A stretch of 23,625 nt of DNA, taken from contig CAJWIA010000001.1 of assembly GCA_913040765.1 (NCBI GenBank), positions 1 through 23,625 on the forward strand, read 5' to 3'. The notes under the pieces were generated by a model. That model was not told where the DNA came from. It searched no databases and saw nothing but the letters and a program-made list of their open reading frames with translations. Origin of the DNA: an uncultured Anaerolineales bacterium. Lineage in GTDB: Bacteria; Chloroflexota; Anaerolineae; Anaerolineales; UBA11657. A program made the translations under genes and the position numbers. Positions 7,967 to 17,001 of the stretch are shown here, one piece after another. Position 1 is the first letter of the stretch; each line of letters starts with the position of its first letter.

Positions 7967-8920
7967 ATGCAAGATGGATTGCGTCCGGTAAATGTGCGGC
8001 ATGACTTGCCTGAAATTGCTGAATTGATCGAGTTATGTTTTGGAGATGTATTAGATGAAAGTGGCCGTGCTGCTATACGTGAAATGCGCACGATGAGCAG
8101 AGCTGGTCCTTTTCTTTGGTTGATGTCTTTGTTTCCGATAGGTAATCCTTCATGGCAATATGGATTTGTCTACGTAAGCTCAGGTCTTGTAGTTGGTAAT
8201 ATTGGTGCACAACCAATTAGTAGTAAAATGGATATTTGGCTGATTGCCAATGTGGCTGTGCATCCGGGTTATCGCAGGAAAGGCATTGCCAAACAATTAG
8301 TTCAAACAGCACTTCAGTCTGTTGCTAGCAGGGGTGCTACACGGGTAATACTGCAGGTAGATATTGACAATAATGATGCTGCTAGTTTATACACACAAAT
8401 TGGATTTAAGACCCTGGCTATTCGCACAATTTGGCGTCGCAAAGGTCAATACTTAACAGACCACACTCCTTTTCAGTCTCCAATGAAAATACGGCCGGCT
8501 TTGCGAGATGATTGGCCTTTGGAATATTCTCTTCTAAACAAGTATAGTCCTGAAGGTCTTACATGGACTGCACCCTTACAGATAGAGCATTTGAGACCTT
8601 CAATATTTAGGGATATTGGCCATTTTATGACTGGCAATCAAGAAGAACGTTGGCTTATCTTACGATTTGGAGAAGTAATAGGATGGATTTACATACTTTC
8701 TGGATCGAGTAGTGCAGATCAGATTCGGTGGGTAGTATCTCCGCAATGGCGTTTTGATTTAGAACATGAATTGCTAAGGTATGCACTTAATAGGTTGGGT
8801 GATGGTAGTAGTAACGTTTGGATTGAACATCCTGATGGTGACGCTAACAGATTTCTACATCAACACTTCTTTGAATCGACACGAACTTTAAGATGGATGC
8901 AAATTGATTTACCAGTATGA
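7967..8920 (+). CDS. GNAT family N-acetyltransferase, two-lobed
   Basis: 317-aa protein whose N-terminal half (about residues 5-155) is a canonical GNAT fold. The acetyl-CoA motif A is VAVHPGYRRKGIAKQLV at about 97-112, followed by DIDNNDAASLYTQIGFK, the usual NxxAxxLYxxxGF motif. The C-terminal half (about 165-317) begins IRPALRDDWPLEY, like the start of a second GNAT domain, but lacks the R/Q-x-x-G-x-G/A loop. It looks like a degenerate or non-catalytic lobe. The acceptor substrate is unknown. It starts 23 nt after the glycosyltransferase gene and may be co-transcribed with it. Confidence 0.85.
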   Translation: MQDGLRPVNVRHDLPEIAELIELCFGDVLDESGRAAIREMRTMSRAGPFLWLMSLFPIGNPSWQYGFVYVSSGLVVGNIGAQPISSKMDIWLIANVAVHPGYRRKGIAKQLVQTALQSVASRGATRVILQVDIDNNDAASLYTQIGFKTLAIRTIWRRKGQYLTDHTPFQSPMKIRPALRDDWPLEYSLLNKYSPEGLTWTAPLQIEHLRPSIFRDIGHFMTGNQEERWLILRFGEVIGWIYILSGSSSADQIRWVVSPQWRFDLEHELLRYALNRLGDGSSNVWIEHPDGDANRFLHQHFFESTRTLRWMQIDLPV

Positions 8921-8923
8921 AAT

Positions 8924-8981
8924 CTCAAAAGCTCTGTGATTATTTGAGTTTCAAATTGATATTCATATGTAATTCAAATAA
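8924..8981. repeat. AT-rich intergenic inverted repeats
   Basis: The 121-nt gap between the GNAT and DnaJ genes holds two nested inverted repeats. CTCAAA (8924-8929) pairs with TTTGAG (8943-8948). TTATTTGA (8940-8947) pairs with TCAAATAA (8974-8981). They share the central TTTGA, so only one hairpin can form at a time. There is no U tract that would make a standard terminator. Confidence 0.4.
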
Positions 8982-8998
8982 AATTGATTGAAAATGTA

Positions 8999-9028
8999 TT
9001 GGACAGTATATGATTTTAGACATATATG
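8999..9028 (+). promoter_or_regulatory. Candidate promoter of the DnaJ-like gene
   Basis: TTGGAC (8999-9004) and TATATG (9023-9028) are 18 nt apart. A start near 9035 would leave only about 7 nt before the GTG start at 9042. No CIRCE-type inverted repeat is present. Confidence 0.35.
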
Positions 9029-9041
9029 GTGAATAACTAAA

Positions 9042-9971
9042 GTGGAATATCAAGATTACTATAAGACACTGGGTGTTTCCCGCTCTGCAAGCAATAAGGA
9101 TATCAAGAAAGCTTATAGGCAATTAGCGCGCAAATATCATCCGGACCTTCAACCTGATGATAAATCTGCGGAACAGAAACTAAAGACTATTAATGAAGCT
9201 TATGATGTTCTAGGTAATCCTGAAAAGCGAGCTAAATATGATCGTCTTGGTGCCAGTTGGTATCATCATCAAGCTCGAGGGGGACGGTCTGGGGGATTTG
9301 ATTGGTCAAATTGGGCGTCTCAGGGACAGCCCGGACATGGCTCATTTAATTATGGCGATATGTTCGGCCAAGGAATGCCTCAAGGTGGTTTCTCTGATTT
9401 TTTCAACACCATATTTGGAGCATCCGGGTCACAGGCTAATGCTCCAGGGATGGGTATGCATACCCCTAAAGATATGGTTCGTGAAGTAACAATAACGTTG
9501 GCAGAAGCATCTACAGGTGCTGTTCGCAGGTTGTCGAAAGGTAACCGATCAATTGATGTTAAGATACCCCCAGGTGCCAAAACTGGAACTCGTGTGCGTA
9601 TATCAGGTCAAGGTCCTCATAGGCAAGATGGTTATAAAGGCGACCTATACCTAAGAGTGCGCGTACGGCCTGACAAACGGTTTAAGAGAAAGAATGATGA
9701 TTTGTATTTGAGGCTTCCGGTTGATTTGTTTGTTGCAGTAATGGGTGGAGAAGTTGTTGTGCCGACTTTAGATGGAAATTTGTCGCTGTCAGTTCCCGCA
9801 GGCAGTCAAGGTGGTCAAACCATTCGTTTGAAAGGGAAAGGTATGCCTAATCTAAGAAATCCCCGTAAATTCGGTGATTTGTATGTACGTTTACAGCTTC
9901 AAATACCAACTCAATTATCCGATAAGGAAAGGTCTCTTTGGGAGGAGCTTAACCGGCTTCAAAGAAGCTAA
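9042..9971 (+). CDS. DnaJ-family co-chaperone, CbpA type (no zinc finger)
   Basis: 309-aa Hsp40. Residues 1-70 form the J domain, with HPD at 33-35, which stimulates the DnaK ATPase. Residues about 75-140 are Gly/Phe-rich (GGRSGGFDW, FGQGMPQGGF). Residues about 145-305 are the two substrate-binding beta domains, e.g. DVKIPPGAKTGTRVRISGQG and LKGKGMPNLRNPRKFGDLYV. The CxxCxGxG zinc finger of true DnaJ is absent, which makes it a CbpA/DnaJ2-type protein. The start is GTG at 9042; no in-frame ATG lies nearby. No dnaK or grpE is adjacent. A perfect GCTTC-AAA-GAAGC hairpin abuts the stop codon. Confidence 0.92.
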   Translation: MEYQDYYKTLGVSRSASNKDIKKAYRQLARKYHPDLQPDDKSAEQKLKTINEAYDVLGNPEKRAKYDRLGASWYHHQARGGRSGGFDWSNWASQGQPGHGSFNYGDMFGQGMPQGGFSDFFNTIFGASGSQANAPGMGMHTPKDMVREVTITLAEASTGAVRRLSKGNRSIDVKIPPGAKTGTRVRISGQGPHRQDGYKGDLYLRVRVRPDKRFKRKNDDLYLRLPVDLFVAVMGGEVVVPTLDGNLSLSVPAGSQGGQTIRLKGKGMPNLRNPRKFGDLYVRLQLQIPTQLSDKERSLWEELNRLQRS

Positions 9972-10042
9972 ACTAATGTCATTGTCAAGATACATTAATT
10001 TATTGGCATATGACCATCAGGATGCTAGTGTAATACACTATG

Positions 10043-10071
10043 TTGTTAGTGCTATGATACAATATTATAAT
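10043..10071 (+). promoter_or_regulatory. Promoter of tRNA-Gln
   Basis: TTGTTA (10043-10048), a 17-nt spacer and a perfect TATAAT (10066-10071). The expected start near 10078 is about 10 nt before the mature tRNA 5' end. Confidence 0.7.
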
Positions 10072-10087
10072 GTTAGCTGTTAGCCTT

Positions 10088-10158
10088 TGGGCCGTGGTGC
10101 AATGGTAGCACAGCGGTCTTTGGAACCGTAGATCCTGGTTCGAATCCAGGCGGCCCAG
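10088..10158 (+). tRNA. tRNA-Gln (anticodon UUG)
   Basis: All four arms fold. The acceptor stem TGGGCCG/CGGCCCA has the U1-A72 pair common in bacterial tRNA-Gln. The D stem is GTGC/GCAC, and the anticodon stem GCGGT/ACCGT has loop CTTTGGA (anticodon TTG). The variable loop is AGAT, and the T arm is CCTGG-TTCGAAT-CCAGG. The discriminator is G at 10158. The next bases are CCT, so a full CCA end is not encoded and must be completed by the CCA-adding enzyme. It stands alone between the dnaJ-like gene and glmU. Confidence 0.95.
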
Positions 10159-10274
10159 CCTAAACTTTATTCCAAACTCACTAATTGTGAACGACGATTC
10201 CCCAAGTAGTTATAGAGATTATCCAGAATTTATTGTTTCTAGTAGGCTGTTATGCTGCGGCATTTCATGTTCGA

Positions 10275-10280
10275 TATACT
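10275..10280 (+). promoter_or_regulatory. -10 element of a possible leaderless glmU promoter
   Basis: TATACT ends 7 nt before the glmU ATG at 10288, so transcription would start at or 1 nt before the start codon. No clear -35 is seen. The rest of 10159-10287 shows no other feature. Confidence 0.5.
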
Positions 10281-10287
10281 ATCAAAT

Positions 10288-11667
10288 ATGTCTATAAAAA
10301 CTGCATCTGTGATATTAGCTGCGGGTAAAGGCGCACGTATGCGCTCTAATATTCCCAAAGTGCTGCACACTTTGGGAGGTCGACCGTTGATGGAATATGC
10401 CCTAGACTTAGGCTTCGATATTTGTAACAAGCCCCCAATCGTAGTGGTGGGATTTGAGTCCGAGAAGGTGCAAGAATGTATTGGGAATCGTGCAAAAATA
10501 GTATTGCAAGAGCCGCAGTTGGGTACTGGTCATGCTTTGCATCAGACAGCAGGTGTACTTCGTGGACAGGCGGATATGATTGTGGTATGGGCTGCTGATA
10601 TGCCTCTACTTAGTAAAGAGACTTTGCAATCTGTAGTGAATTGCCAGATTGAAAATGAAGGTCCGATTTCTATTGTTACGGCAATATCTAATAATGATCG
10701 TGGATTTGGCAAGGTAATTCGATCGGAACTTGGTGAAGTACAAGCGATAGTGGAAAAATCAGATGCGACTGCTGAACAGCTCTCTATAAATGAACTTAAT
10801 GTGGGCGTTTATTGCTTTAGGTCATTGTGGTTGTGGGATGAATTGTCTGCTCTAAAGCCTTCTGCTAATGGGGAATATTATCTGACTGATTTGATTAAAT
10901 CGGCATCTTCACAGGATGAGAAGATTGGAGTTGTTACAACCAATGCTGTAGATGAAATAATAGGTATTAACACACGCGTACATTTAGCAGAAGCCGAGAC
11001 TGCTCTAAGGACCCGCATTAACAATCGCTGGATGGAACGTGGCGTCACATTAATTGATCCTGCTAATACTTATATAGATTCGAATGTGGAAATTGGGTTA
11101 GACACTATTGTGTTGCCCAACACACATTTACAAGGTAATACTGTTGTTGGATCGGAATGTACGATAGGCCCTAATAGTACAATTCGCCATTCTGTTATTA
11201 ATGATCGTTGCAAAATCGAATCTTCGGTAGTTGAGCATGCTACGCTAGGCAATGACGTTGACGTGGGACCATTTGGGCATTTAAGGGCTGGGGCGCATCT
11301 TGACAATGGTGTACATGTAGGTAATTTTGGAGAGGTCAAGAATTCATATCTTGGTCCAGATGTGAAAATGGGTCACTTTTCATATGTTGGTGATGCTACT
11401 ATAGGTGCACGTACTAATATAGGAGCGGGAGCTATCACATGTAATTATGGCATGGACAAAAACAAACATCGAACTGAAATTGGAGAGGATGTGTTCATTG
11501 GAAGCGACACCATGTTAGTAGCACCATTACATATAGGCTCTAGAGTAAGAACTGGTGCTGGATCAGTTGTTACCAAGGATTTACCAGATGACAGTTTAGC
11601 AGTAGGTGTACCAGCACGTATTATTTCAAGAGCGGTTGATGATGATATTCAATTAAAAGATGAATAA
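10288..11667 (+). CDS. glmU: Bifunctional UDP-GlcNAc pyrophosphorylase / glucosamine-1-P N-acetyltransferase
   Basis: Makes UDP-GlcNAc from glucosamine-1-phosphate, acetyl-CoA and UTP, the cytoplasmic precursor for peptidoglycan. The 459-aa protein has the usual full length. The N-terminal uridylyltransferase domain has LAAGKGARMRSNIPKVLH (residues 10-27) and WAADMPLLS, where the metal-binding Asp is kept. The C-terminal left-handed beta-helix acetyltransferase domain ends with NIGAGAITCNYG and has His363 in GHFSYVGDA, the same number as the E. coli catalytic His. I chose the ATG at 10288 because MSIKTASVILAAGKG is the normal N-terminus; an ATG at 10252 in frame would lie upstream of the -10 box. 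The 3' end overlaps the next gene by 8 nt. Confidence 0.95.
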   Translation: MSIKTASVILAAGKGARMRSNIPKVLHTLGGRPLMEYALDLGFDICNKPPIVVVGFESEKVQECIGNRAKIVLQEPQLGTGHALHQTAGVLRGQADMIVVWAADMPLLSKETLQSVVNCQIENEGPISIVTAISNNDRGFGKVIRSELGEVQAIVEKSDATAEQLSINELNVGVYCFRSLWLWDELSALKPSANGEYYLTDLIKSASSQDEKIGVVTTNAVDEIIGINTRVHLAEAETALRTRINNRWMERGVTLIDPANTYIDSNVEIGLDTIVLPNTHLQGNTVVGSECTIGPNSTIRHSVINDRCKIESSVVEHATLGNDVDVGPFGHLRAGAHLDNGVHVGNFGEVKNSYLGPDVKMGHFSYVGDATIGARTNIGAGAITCNYGMDKNKHRTEIGEDVFIGSDTMLVAPLHIGSRVRTGAGSVVTKDLPDDSLAVGVPARIISRAVDDDIQLKDE

Positions 11668-12901
11668 CTTCATTTTCATACTAATAATATTTTTGGTAAA
11701 CGCGTTTCTGTCAGTCATAAGGACTGTATTTCTTAATGTTTCAGCCAATGATTTTGAAGACGCTTCTGAGAGTGGGGAAACTGGAGCTAGAATTGCTCGA
11801 ATGGTACTGGATGATTCCATTCGGCTGAACGTTACTTTGCGATTGTTACATGGCCTCTCTAATGCATTGTTCACTGGATATTTGTTGTGGGTGTTGCTTC
11901 CTATTCTTATAACGGTAGGTCATATAGAGATTTTAGTGCTGGCATTCATATCTTCGCTGACTTTGTTAGTCCTGACTGAGATGGTTCCGCAGTCCTTGGT
12001 GGTGAACATACCTGCAGTATGGGCAATTCGGTTAGCTCCAGCAATGTTGGGTCTGACTTGGATATGTAGCCCAATCACTAGTTTGCTTCAATTCGTTGCC
12101 AATCGTTTAGGAGCACCTTTAAGTGAACGTGCACGATTGCTAGTAACTCCAGATGAGATCAAGAATTTGGTTGATGCTGGTCAGGAAGGTGGCTCGATTG
12201 AGCAGGATGAGCGGCAAATGATACACTCTGTTTTCCAATTTAGCGACACGCTTGTTCGAGAGGTTATGATACCGCGTATTGATGTTCTAGCTCTTGATGT
12301 TGCAACTACATTGTCGGAAGCTCATATGGCAGTTGTAGAAAATGGATACAGTCGTATACCTATTTATGATCATACAGTTGATAACATAATTGGCTTGCTT
12401 TATGCTAAAGATTTATTAGCTGCTCAGAACAATGATGAAGAGAGTCCGATATTAAGAGATATGCTCCGTAAGCCATTTTTTGTTCCAGAAACCAAAAAAA
12501 TTGATGCTCTTTTACCTGAGTTGCAGGGTCAACGAATGCATATGGCAATTGTAGTGGATGAATATGGCGGAATGGCTGGAGTAGTCACTCTCGAAGATCT
12601 CGTTGAGGAACTCATAGGCGAGGTGCAGGATGAATATGATTTGGAGGAAGATATTCCATTTAAGCAGACTGGCGAACACGAGTATTTGGTGCAAGGTCGC
12701 ATCGATATTGATGATCTGAATCGTAAGTTGCAAACTGATATAGATGGTGGGGATTCGGATACGCTTGCAGGATATATATTTGAGCGACTTGGTAGAGTGC
12801 CAGTGTTAGGAGAAAGTATAGAAGTTAATGGGTTTATGCTAGAAGTACATCAGGTGGTTGAGCGTCAGATTAGATGGGTTCGTGTACTACATCGGACCTG
12901 A
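11660..12901 (+). CDS. Hemolysin C/CorC-family CNNM transporter-like protein
   Basis: 413-aa membrane protein of the CNNM/CorC family, linked in homologues to Mg2+ or Co2+ efflux and sometimes annotated as hemolysin. An N-terminal CNNM (DUF21) membrane domain spans residues 1-145, with helices near 3-25, 62-85, 88-112 and 118-140. A tandem CBS pair follows at about 200-325 (VMIPRIDVLALD, SRIPIYDHTVDNIIGLLYAK, DEYGGMAGVVTLEDLVEEL). A CorC_HlyC C-terminal domain covers about 335-410. The start codon lies inside the end of glmU (8-nt overlap), so the two genes are translationally coupled. The functional link to GlmU is unclear. Confidence 0.9.
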   Translation: MNNFIFILIIFLVNAFLSVIRTVFLNVSANDFEDASESGETGARIARMVLDDSIRLNVTLRLLHGLSNALFTGYLLWVLLPILITVGHIEILVLAFISSLTLLVLTEMVPQSLVVNIPAVWAIRLAPAMLGLTWICSPITSLLQFVANRLGAPLSERARLLVTPDEIKNLVDAGQEGGSIEQDERQMIHSVFQFSDTLVREVMIPRIDVLALDVATTLSEAHMAVVENGYSRIPIYDHTVDNIIGLLYAKDLLAAQNNDEESPILRDMLRKPFFVPETKKIDALLPELQGQRMHMAIVVDEYGGMAGVVTLEDLVEELIGEVQDEYDLEEDIPFKQTGEHEYLVQGRIDIDDLNRKLQTDIDGGDSDTLAGYIFERLGRVPVLGESIEVNGFMLEVHQVVERQIRWVRVLHRT

Positions 12902-13093
12902 TTGCCCAAAATTCCTATAGAAATGAGTATTTGTTGGGTTTGGAACATTAATCTAAGTTGTTTGAGCAGCGCGGCCGAGTAACCTGTTCTCGATTTTCTT
13001 ATTTAACCAAATTATCCCCAGAGTTGTTGCCAGTTATTACAGTAGCGGTTGGGATCAGTATCTTGGCATTCATATTGCAATATTTCAGAATGG
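12902..13093. other. Intergenic gap before recO
   Basis: About 190 nt with no convincing gene or RNA. A 19-codon ORF (12923-12982) is present but has no ribosome-binding site. I see no terminator with a U tract for the glmU-CNNM unit. Confidence 0.5.
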
Positions 13094-13099
13094 TATAAT
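13091..13099 (+). promoter_or_regulatory. Extended -10 of a leaderless recO promoter
   Basis: TGGTATAAT is a TGn plus a perfect TATAAT. It ends exactly 6 nt before the ATG at 13106, which puts the usual +1 at the A of the start codon. No -35 is evident and no Shine-Dalgarno is possible on such a transcript. Confidence 0.6.
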
Positions 13100-13105
13100 C
13101 GCAAA

Positions 13106-13924
13106 ATGGCGCGAACACGGACAATACGTACTGAAACGATTGTCCTTAGGCATCAGGTTTTTGGTGAAGCAGATAGGCTGCTCACTTTGTTAACACCTAA
13201 TCACGGTAAAGTAAGAGCAATTGCTAAAGGTGTCAGGAGACCATCAAGTCGTAAAACTGGTCATCTTGATCTTTACATGCGTTCGGATGTACTACTTGCC
13301 AGTGGTCGCAATCTGTATGTTGTTACTCAGGCTCAGACGATTGACGCATATAGGCAATTGCGAGAAAATTTAGTGAGAAGCAGCTATGCTAGCTGCTCAA
13401 TAGAATTGCTTGATAGTTTTACACCAGATGGCGAGCCAAACATAGATTTATATTATCTGTTGGAGCAAATGTTGTCGAGCATAAGTGTTAGCGATAATCT
13501 ATCAATCATCATGCGGCACTATGAATTACACTTGTTGGAAATGGTCGGATTTCGTCCGGAATTGGAGTTTTGCGTGGGTGATAATAAACCGATACAACCA
13601 GAAAATCAATTTTTTGATGCTTTGGCGGGAGGTGTTCTATGTCCTCAGTGTGGGAGTGGCAAATCTAATGTTATGCCGGTTAGCATGGACACACTTAGAT
13701 TGATGCGTTTTTTGCAAAGGAACAATTACTCCTCTATCAACAATTTAAGCGTAAGATCAAAAGTAGCGGCCGAAATAGAGAAGATACAATTACACTACAT
13801 TTCTATACAGTTGGAAAGACAATTAAAGTCTGTGGATTTTCTTGATCGTGTTCGTAGACTCGATATTAACAGCTTCGATAAAATTATCAGTCCTACCCAA
13901 GCTGTTAATAGATTTGAGCAGTAG
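13106..13924 (+). CDS. recO: DNA repair protein RecO
   Basis: Recombination mediator that helps load RecA on SSB-coated DNA in the RecFOR pathway. The 272-aa protein has the usual length. The N-terminal OB fold (about 1-80) reads [20 protein letters not shown] and [15 protein letters not shown]. The C-terminal helical domain carries a zinc-site region with FCVGDN (Cys156) and GGVLCPQCG (Cys179, Cys182). The second Cys of the usual first CxxC pair is missing. The ATG at 13106 ([11 protein letters not shown]) matches the normal RecO N-terminus; an in-frame ATG at 13049 would put the -10 box inside the gene. The gene is 17 nt upstream of glyQS, so the two are probably co-transcribed. Confidence 0.92.
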   Translation: MARTRTIRTETIVLRHQVFGEADRLLTLLTPNHGKVRAIAKGVRRPSSRKTGHLDLYMRSDVLLASGRNLYVVTQAQTIDAYRQLRENLVRSSYASCSIELLDSFTPDGEPNIDLYYLLEQMLSSISVSDNLSIIMRHYELHLLEMVGFRPELEFCVGDNKPIQPENQFFDALAGGVLCPQCGSGKSNVMPVSMDTLRLMRFLQRNNYSSINNLSVRSKVAAEIEKIQLHYISIQLERQLKSVDFLDRVRRLDINSFDKIISPTQAVNRFEQ

Positions 13925-13941
13925 CACATGTAGGTGCACTA

Positions 13942-16923
13942 ATGAGAACCATGTTTAGTTTTCAAGAAGCAATAATGTTGCTAGAGAAATTCTGGTCTGA
14001 TCGCGACTGTTTAATATGGCATCCACATAATAGCCAGGTAGGTGCTGGAACAATGAATCCTGCTACTGCACTTCGAGTACTTGGGCCGGAACCTTGGAAT
14101 GTGGCATATGTTGAACCCTCCATTCGTCCTGATGACGGTCGATATGGAGTAAATCCGAATCGGCTGCAGCAACATTATCAGTACCAAGTTATTCTGCAGC
14201 CAGCACCAGAAGATCCTCAAGAAATATACTTGGAATCTTTGGCGGCTATAGGTATTGACATGCGCCATCATGATATTAGATTTGTAGAAGACAATTGGGA
14301 ACAACCGGCAATTGGAGCATGGGGTCTAGGCTGGGAAGTATGGCTTGACGGGCAGGAAATCACCCAATTTACATATTTTCAGCAGGTAGGAGGTATACCA
14401 CTAGAATCTATTGCAGTGGAGATCACATATGGTATTGAGCGCATTCTTATTGCTACTCAGAATGTAACAAGCTTCCGCGACATTCAGTGGGTTGACAACA
14501 TAACTTATGGAGATGTCAACTTACAATCCGAACAGGAACATAGTCGCTACTACTTTGAAGTTGCAGATGTAGATAGACTCCGTAAACTTTATGAGTTATA
14601 CAAATCAGAAGCCGAATCCGCATTGGATGATGGATTAGTCTTGCCAGCATATGATTATGCTTTAAAGTGTTCACACACTTTTAATGTATTAGATACTCGA
14701 GGTTCTATAGGCGCCACTGAAAGAGCAGTGTTTTTTAGGGAAATGCGTGGGCTAGTAAGAAAAATTGCACAAAGTTATCTAGAGCAACGTCAGACCTTAG
14801 GATTCCCGCTCCTGATAGAAAATATTGCTACAACATCAGAGACTCCTCATGCAGATTTGCCTGACGATCCTGAAAGTTCAGTTGAATATTTGCTTGAGAT
14901 TGGTGTTGAGGAATTGCCAGTAGCCGATTTAGACGATGCAATCAAACAGTTGAAAGAGTTTGTTCCCGAATCATTAATTCGATCTCGTTTGTCATATTCT
15001 AGTGTTAGTGTGAATGGCACACCCAGAAGATTAGTTGTTATCATAAAAGATCTGTCTAAAGACAACACAGATAATGCAAAGATAGTACGTGGTCCAGCTG
15101 CAAAACATGCATATGGCACTGATGGCAAACCCACAAAAGCGGCCAAAGGTTTTGCTCGTAGTCAGGGTGTTGCAATTGATGAATTAGAGATTCGCAGTAT
15201 CGATGATGGAGAGTATGTTGTAGCAGTGCTGTTGGAAGAAAAGACGGATATACCAGAAGTGATGGTGAAGGTAGTTCCAGAAATAATAGGAAAGCTAAAT
15301 TTTCAAAAGACAATGCGGTGGATGTCAGGAGATAATTCGACAGCATTTTCTCGTCCAATACGGTGGATAGTGTCATTGCTAGGTAGCAAGGTGCTACCGT
15401 TTTCTTATGCTGGGGTCATGGCCGGACGCGAATCACGTGGATTAAGATCGCTATCCACCACCCCTATTGGCATTCCTGAGGCGGATGCATATTCATCCAT
15501 TATGTTGGACCACAGAATTATTGTAGATGAGTCAGAGCGTTGTAATATTATAGTTTCTACCGGCTTGGAACTAGCTTTAACCGTTGGGGGTAAGATGCTG
15601 GATGATTTAGGTTTGTTGTCGGAAGTTGCAAATCTTGTTGAAAGCCCCAAGGTTTTCCTTGGCGAATTCGATCGACAGTACTTGGATATTCCACAAGAAG
15701 TCTTAATGGCTGTGATGAAGAAGCATCAACGGTATTTTCCTGTCTTAGATGATGGAAATTTGATGCCATATTTCGTGGGAGTTCACAATGCAGATGTTGA
15801 GGATTCCGATTTGGTCATACAAGGCAATGAAAAGGTAATAAGCGCACGATTTGCGGATGCAAGTTATTTTATTGAAGCGGACAGCAAGCATAATCTTCAG
15901 GAGTTCCGGCAAGATCTTGCAAGACTAGTATTTCAGGAGCAACTTGGTTCCATGTTGGACAAATCTGAACGGATAGAGAAAATCGCTGTAGAATTAGCAA
16001 AATATTTTGGCATAGAAACCGAGCAGGTTGCGACAGTTACAAGGGCAGCTCATTTGGCAAAAGCTGATTTGGCTACCCGGATGGTAGTAGAAATGACAGC
16101 ATTACAGGGGGTTATCGGTCGTGAATATGCAGTCCGATCTGGAGAATCCAATCAGGTTGCTAAGGCTATTGAACAACATTATTGGCCACTGAAGATAGAT
16201 GGTGATTTGCCAGAAAGCATACCTGCAGTGATTGTTGGTCTAGCCGACAGGCTTGACTCATTGATAGGATTGTTGTCAGTTGGTCTTAAGCCCACCTCCG
16301 CTACAGATCCTTTTGGTCAGCGTAAAATGGCGTTAGGATGTGTACAATTGCTCTTGGGAAAGGATCTTGATCTTGATCTTCGTGTTGCATTAGAAATAGC
16401 TGTGCAGGCACAACCAGTAAAGGTAGAAGGCGTTGTTAAGCAAGCAACAAGTTTTATCTTGAAGCGTTTGCAAGGTTTGCTGCGCGATCGTGGTTATCGA
16501 CATGATGTACTACAAGCTGTACTGTCAGCCCAAGGCTCTAATCCACATAGAGTACTGCAATCGGTAGATGATTTGACCACGTGGGTCACTAGAGACGATT
16601 GGTCTACAATCCTTGATTCTTTTGCAAGATGTGTGCGAATACTACCGGAGGATGAAGAATTAATATTGGTTGATAATAGATTGTTTTCTTGCGAATCTGA
16701 GACAGAGCTCTGGGAAGCATTGTCCAATATTAGGCCTAGTGACACTGTGGACGATTTCCTCAATAGTTTTGCTGGTCTTATCCCTGCTGTCACATCTTTT
16801 TTTGATGAAGTTCTAGTGATGACTGATGATTTGAATGTTCGTTCAAATCGATTTGCATTACTTCGGTCTGTTGCTCAGATGGCAGACGGAGTAGTGGATA
16901 TGTCTAAATTGGATGGGTTCTAG
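13942..16923 (+). CDS. glyQS: Glycyl-tRNA synthetase, fused alpha and beta subunits
   Basis: Charges tRNA-Gly. The 993-aa protein fuses the two subunits that are usually separate in bacteria. Residues 1 to about 290 are the class II catalytic alpha subunit ([70 protein letters not shown]). Residues about 291-314 are an acidic, Pro-rich linker. Residues from about 315 are the beta subunit ([41 protein letters not shown]), ending with the anticodon-binding region to VDMSKLDGF. The two parts are close in length to E. coli GlyQ (303) and GlyS (689), and no frameshift is seen. The ATG at 13942 has AGGTG about 7 nt upstream. Confidence 0.95.
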   Translation: MRTMFSFQEAIMLLEKFWSDRDCLIWHPHNSQVGAGTMNPATALRVLGPEPWNVAYVEPSIRPDDGRYGVNPNRLQQHYQYQVILQPAPEDPQEIYLESLAAIGIDMRHHDIRFVEDNWEQPAIGAWGLGWEVWLDGQEITQFTYFQQVGGIPLESIAVEITYGIERILIATQNVTSFRDIQWVDNITYGDVNLQSEQEHSRYYFEVADVDRLRKLYELYKSEAESALDDGLVLPAYDYALKCSHTFNVLDTRGSIGATERAVFFREMRGLVRKIAQSYLEQRQTLGFPLLIENIATTSETPHADLPDDPESSVEYLLEIGVEELPVADLDDAIKQLKEFVPESLIRSRLSYSSVSVNGTPRRLVVIIKDLSKDNTDNAKIVRGPAAKHAYGTDGKPTKAAKGFARSQGVAIDELEIRSIDDGEYVVAVLLEEKTDIPEVMVKVVPEIIGKLNFQKTMRWMSGDNSTAFSRPIRWIVSLLGSKVLPFSYAGVMAGRESRGLRSLSTTPIGIPEADAYSSIMLDHRIIVDESERCNIIVSTGLELALTVGGKMLDDLGLLSEVANLVESPKVFLGEFDRQYLDIPQEVLMAVMKKHQRYFPVLDDGNLMPYFVGVHNADVEDSDLVIQGNEKVISARFADASYFIEADSKHNLQEFRQDLARLVFQEQLGSMLDKSERIEKIAVELAKYFGIETEQVATVTRAAHLAKADLATRMVVEMTALQGVIGREYAVRSGESNQVAKAIEQHYWPLKIDGDLPESIPAVIVGLADRLDSLIGLLSVGLKPTSATDPFGQRKMALGCVQLLLGKDLDLDLRVALEIAVQAQPVKVEGVVKQATSFILKRLQGLLRDRGYRHDVLQAVLSAQGSNPHRVLQSVDDLTTWVTRDDWSTILDSFARCVRILPEDEELILVDNRLFSCESETELWEALSNIRPSDTVDDFLNSFAGLIPAVTSFFDEVLVMTDDLNVRSNRFALLRSVAQMADGVVDMSKLDGF

Positions 16924-17001
16924 AGCACTGATATCAAAGCACATATTGTGTGAGCAGCACGATTGTGTTTATGTTGTTTGTGCAACCCTAGTGATATTAA
17001 T

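Noticed and set aside
8921..9041. CIRCE/HrcA operator upstream of the DnaJ-like gene
   Set aside because: No TTAGCACTC-N9-GAGTGCTAA or near match is present.
9955..9971. Perfect GCTTC-AAA-GAAGC hairpin at the end of the DnaJ-like gene
   Set aside because: It lies inside coding sequence next to the stop and has no U tract, so it is not a convincing intrinsic terminator.
12923..12982. 19-codon ORF with two Trp codons before recO, like a leader peptide
   Set aside because: No Shine-Dalgarno, no attenuator hairpins or U tract, and no tryptophan-related gene downstream.
14847..15376. Two minus-strand open frames antisense to the GlyS part of glyQS
   Set aside because: Low-complexity translations with no domain signatures, fully inside a clear synthetase gene.
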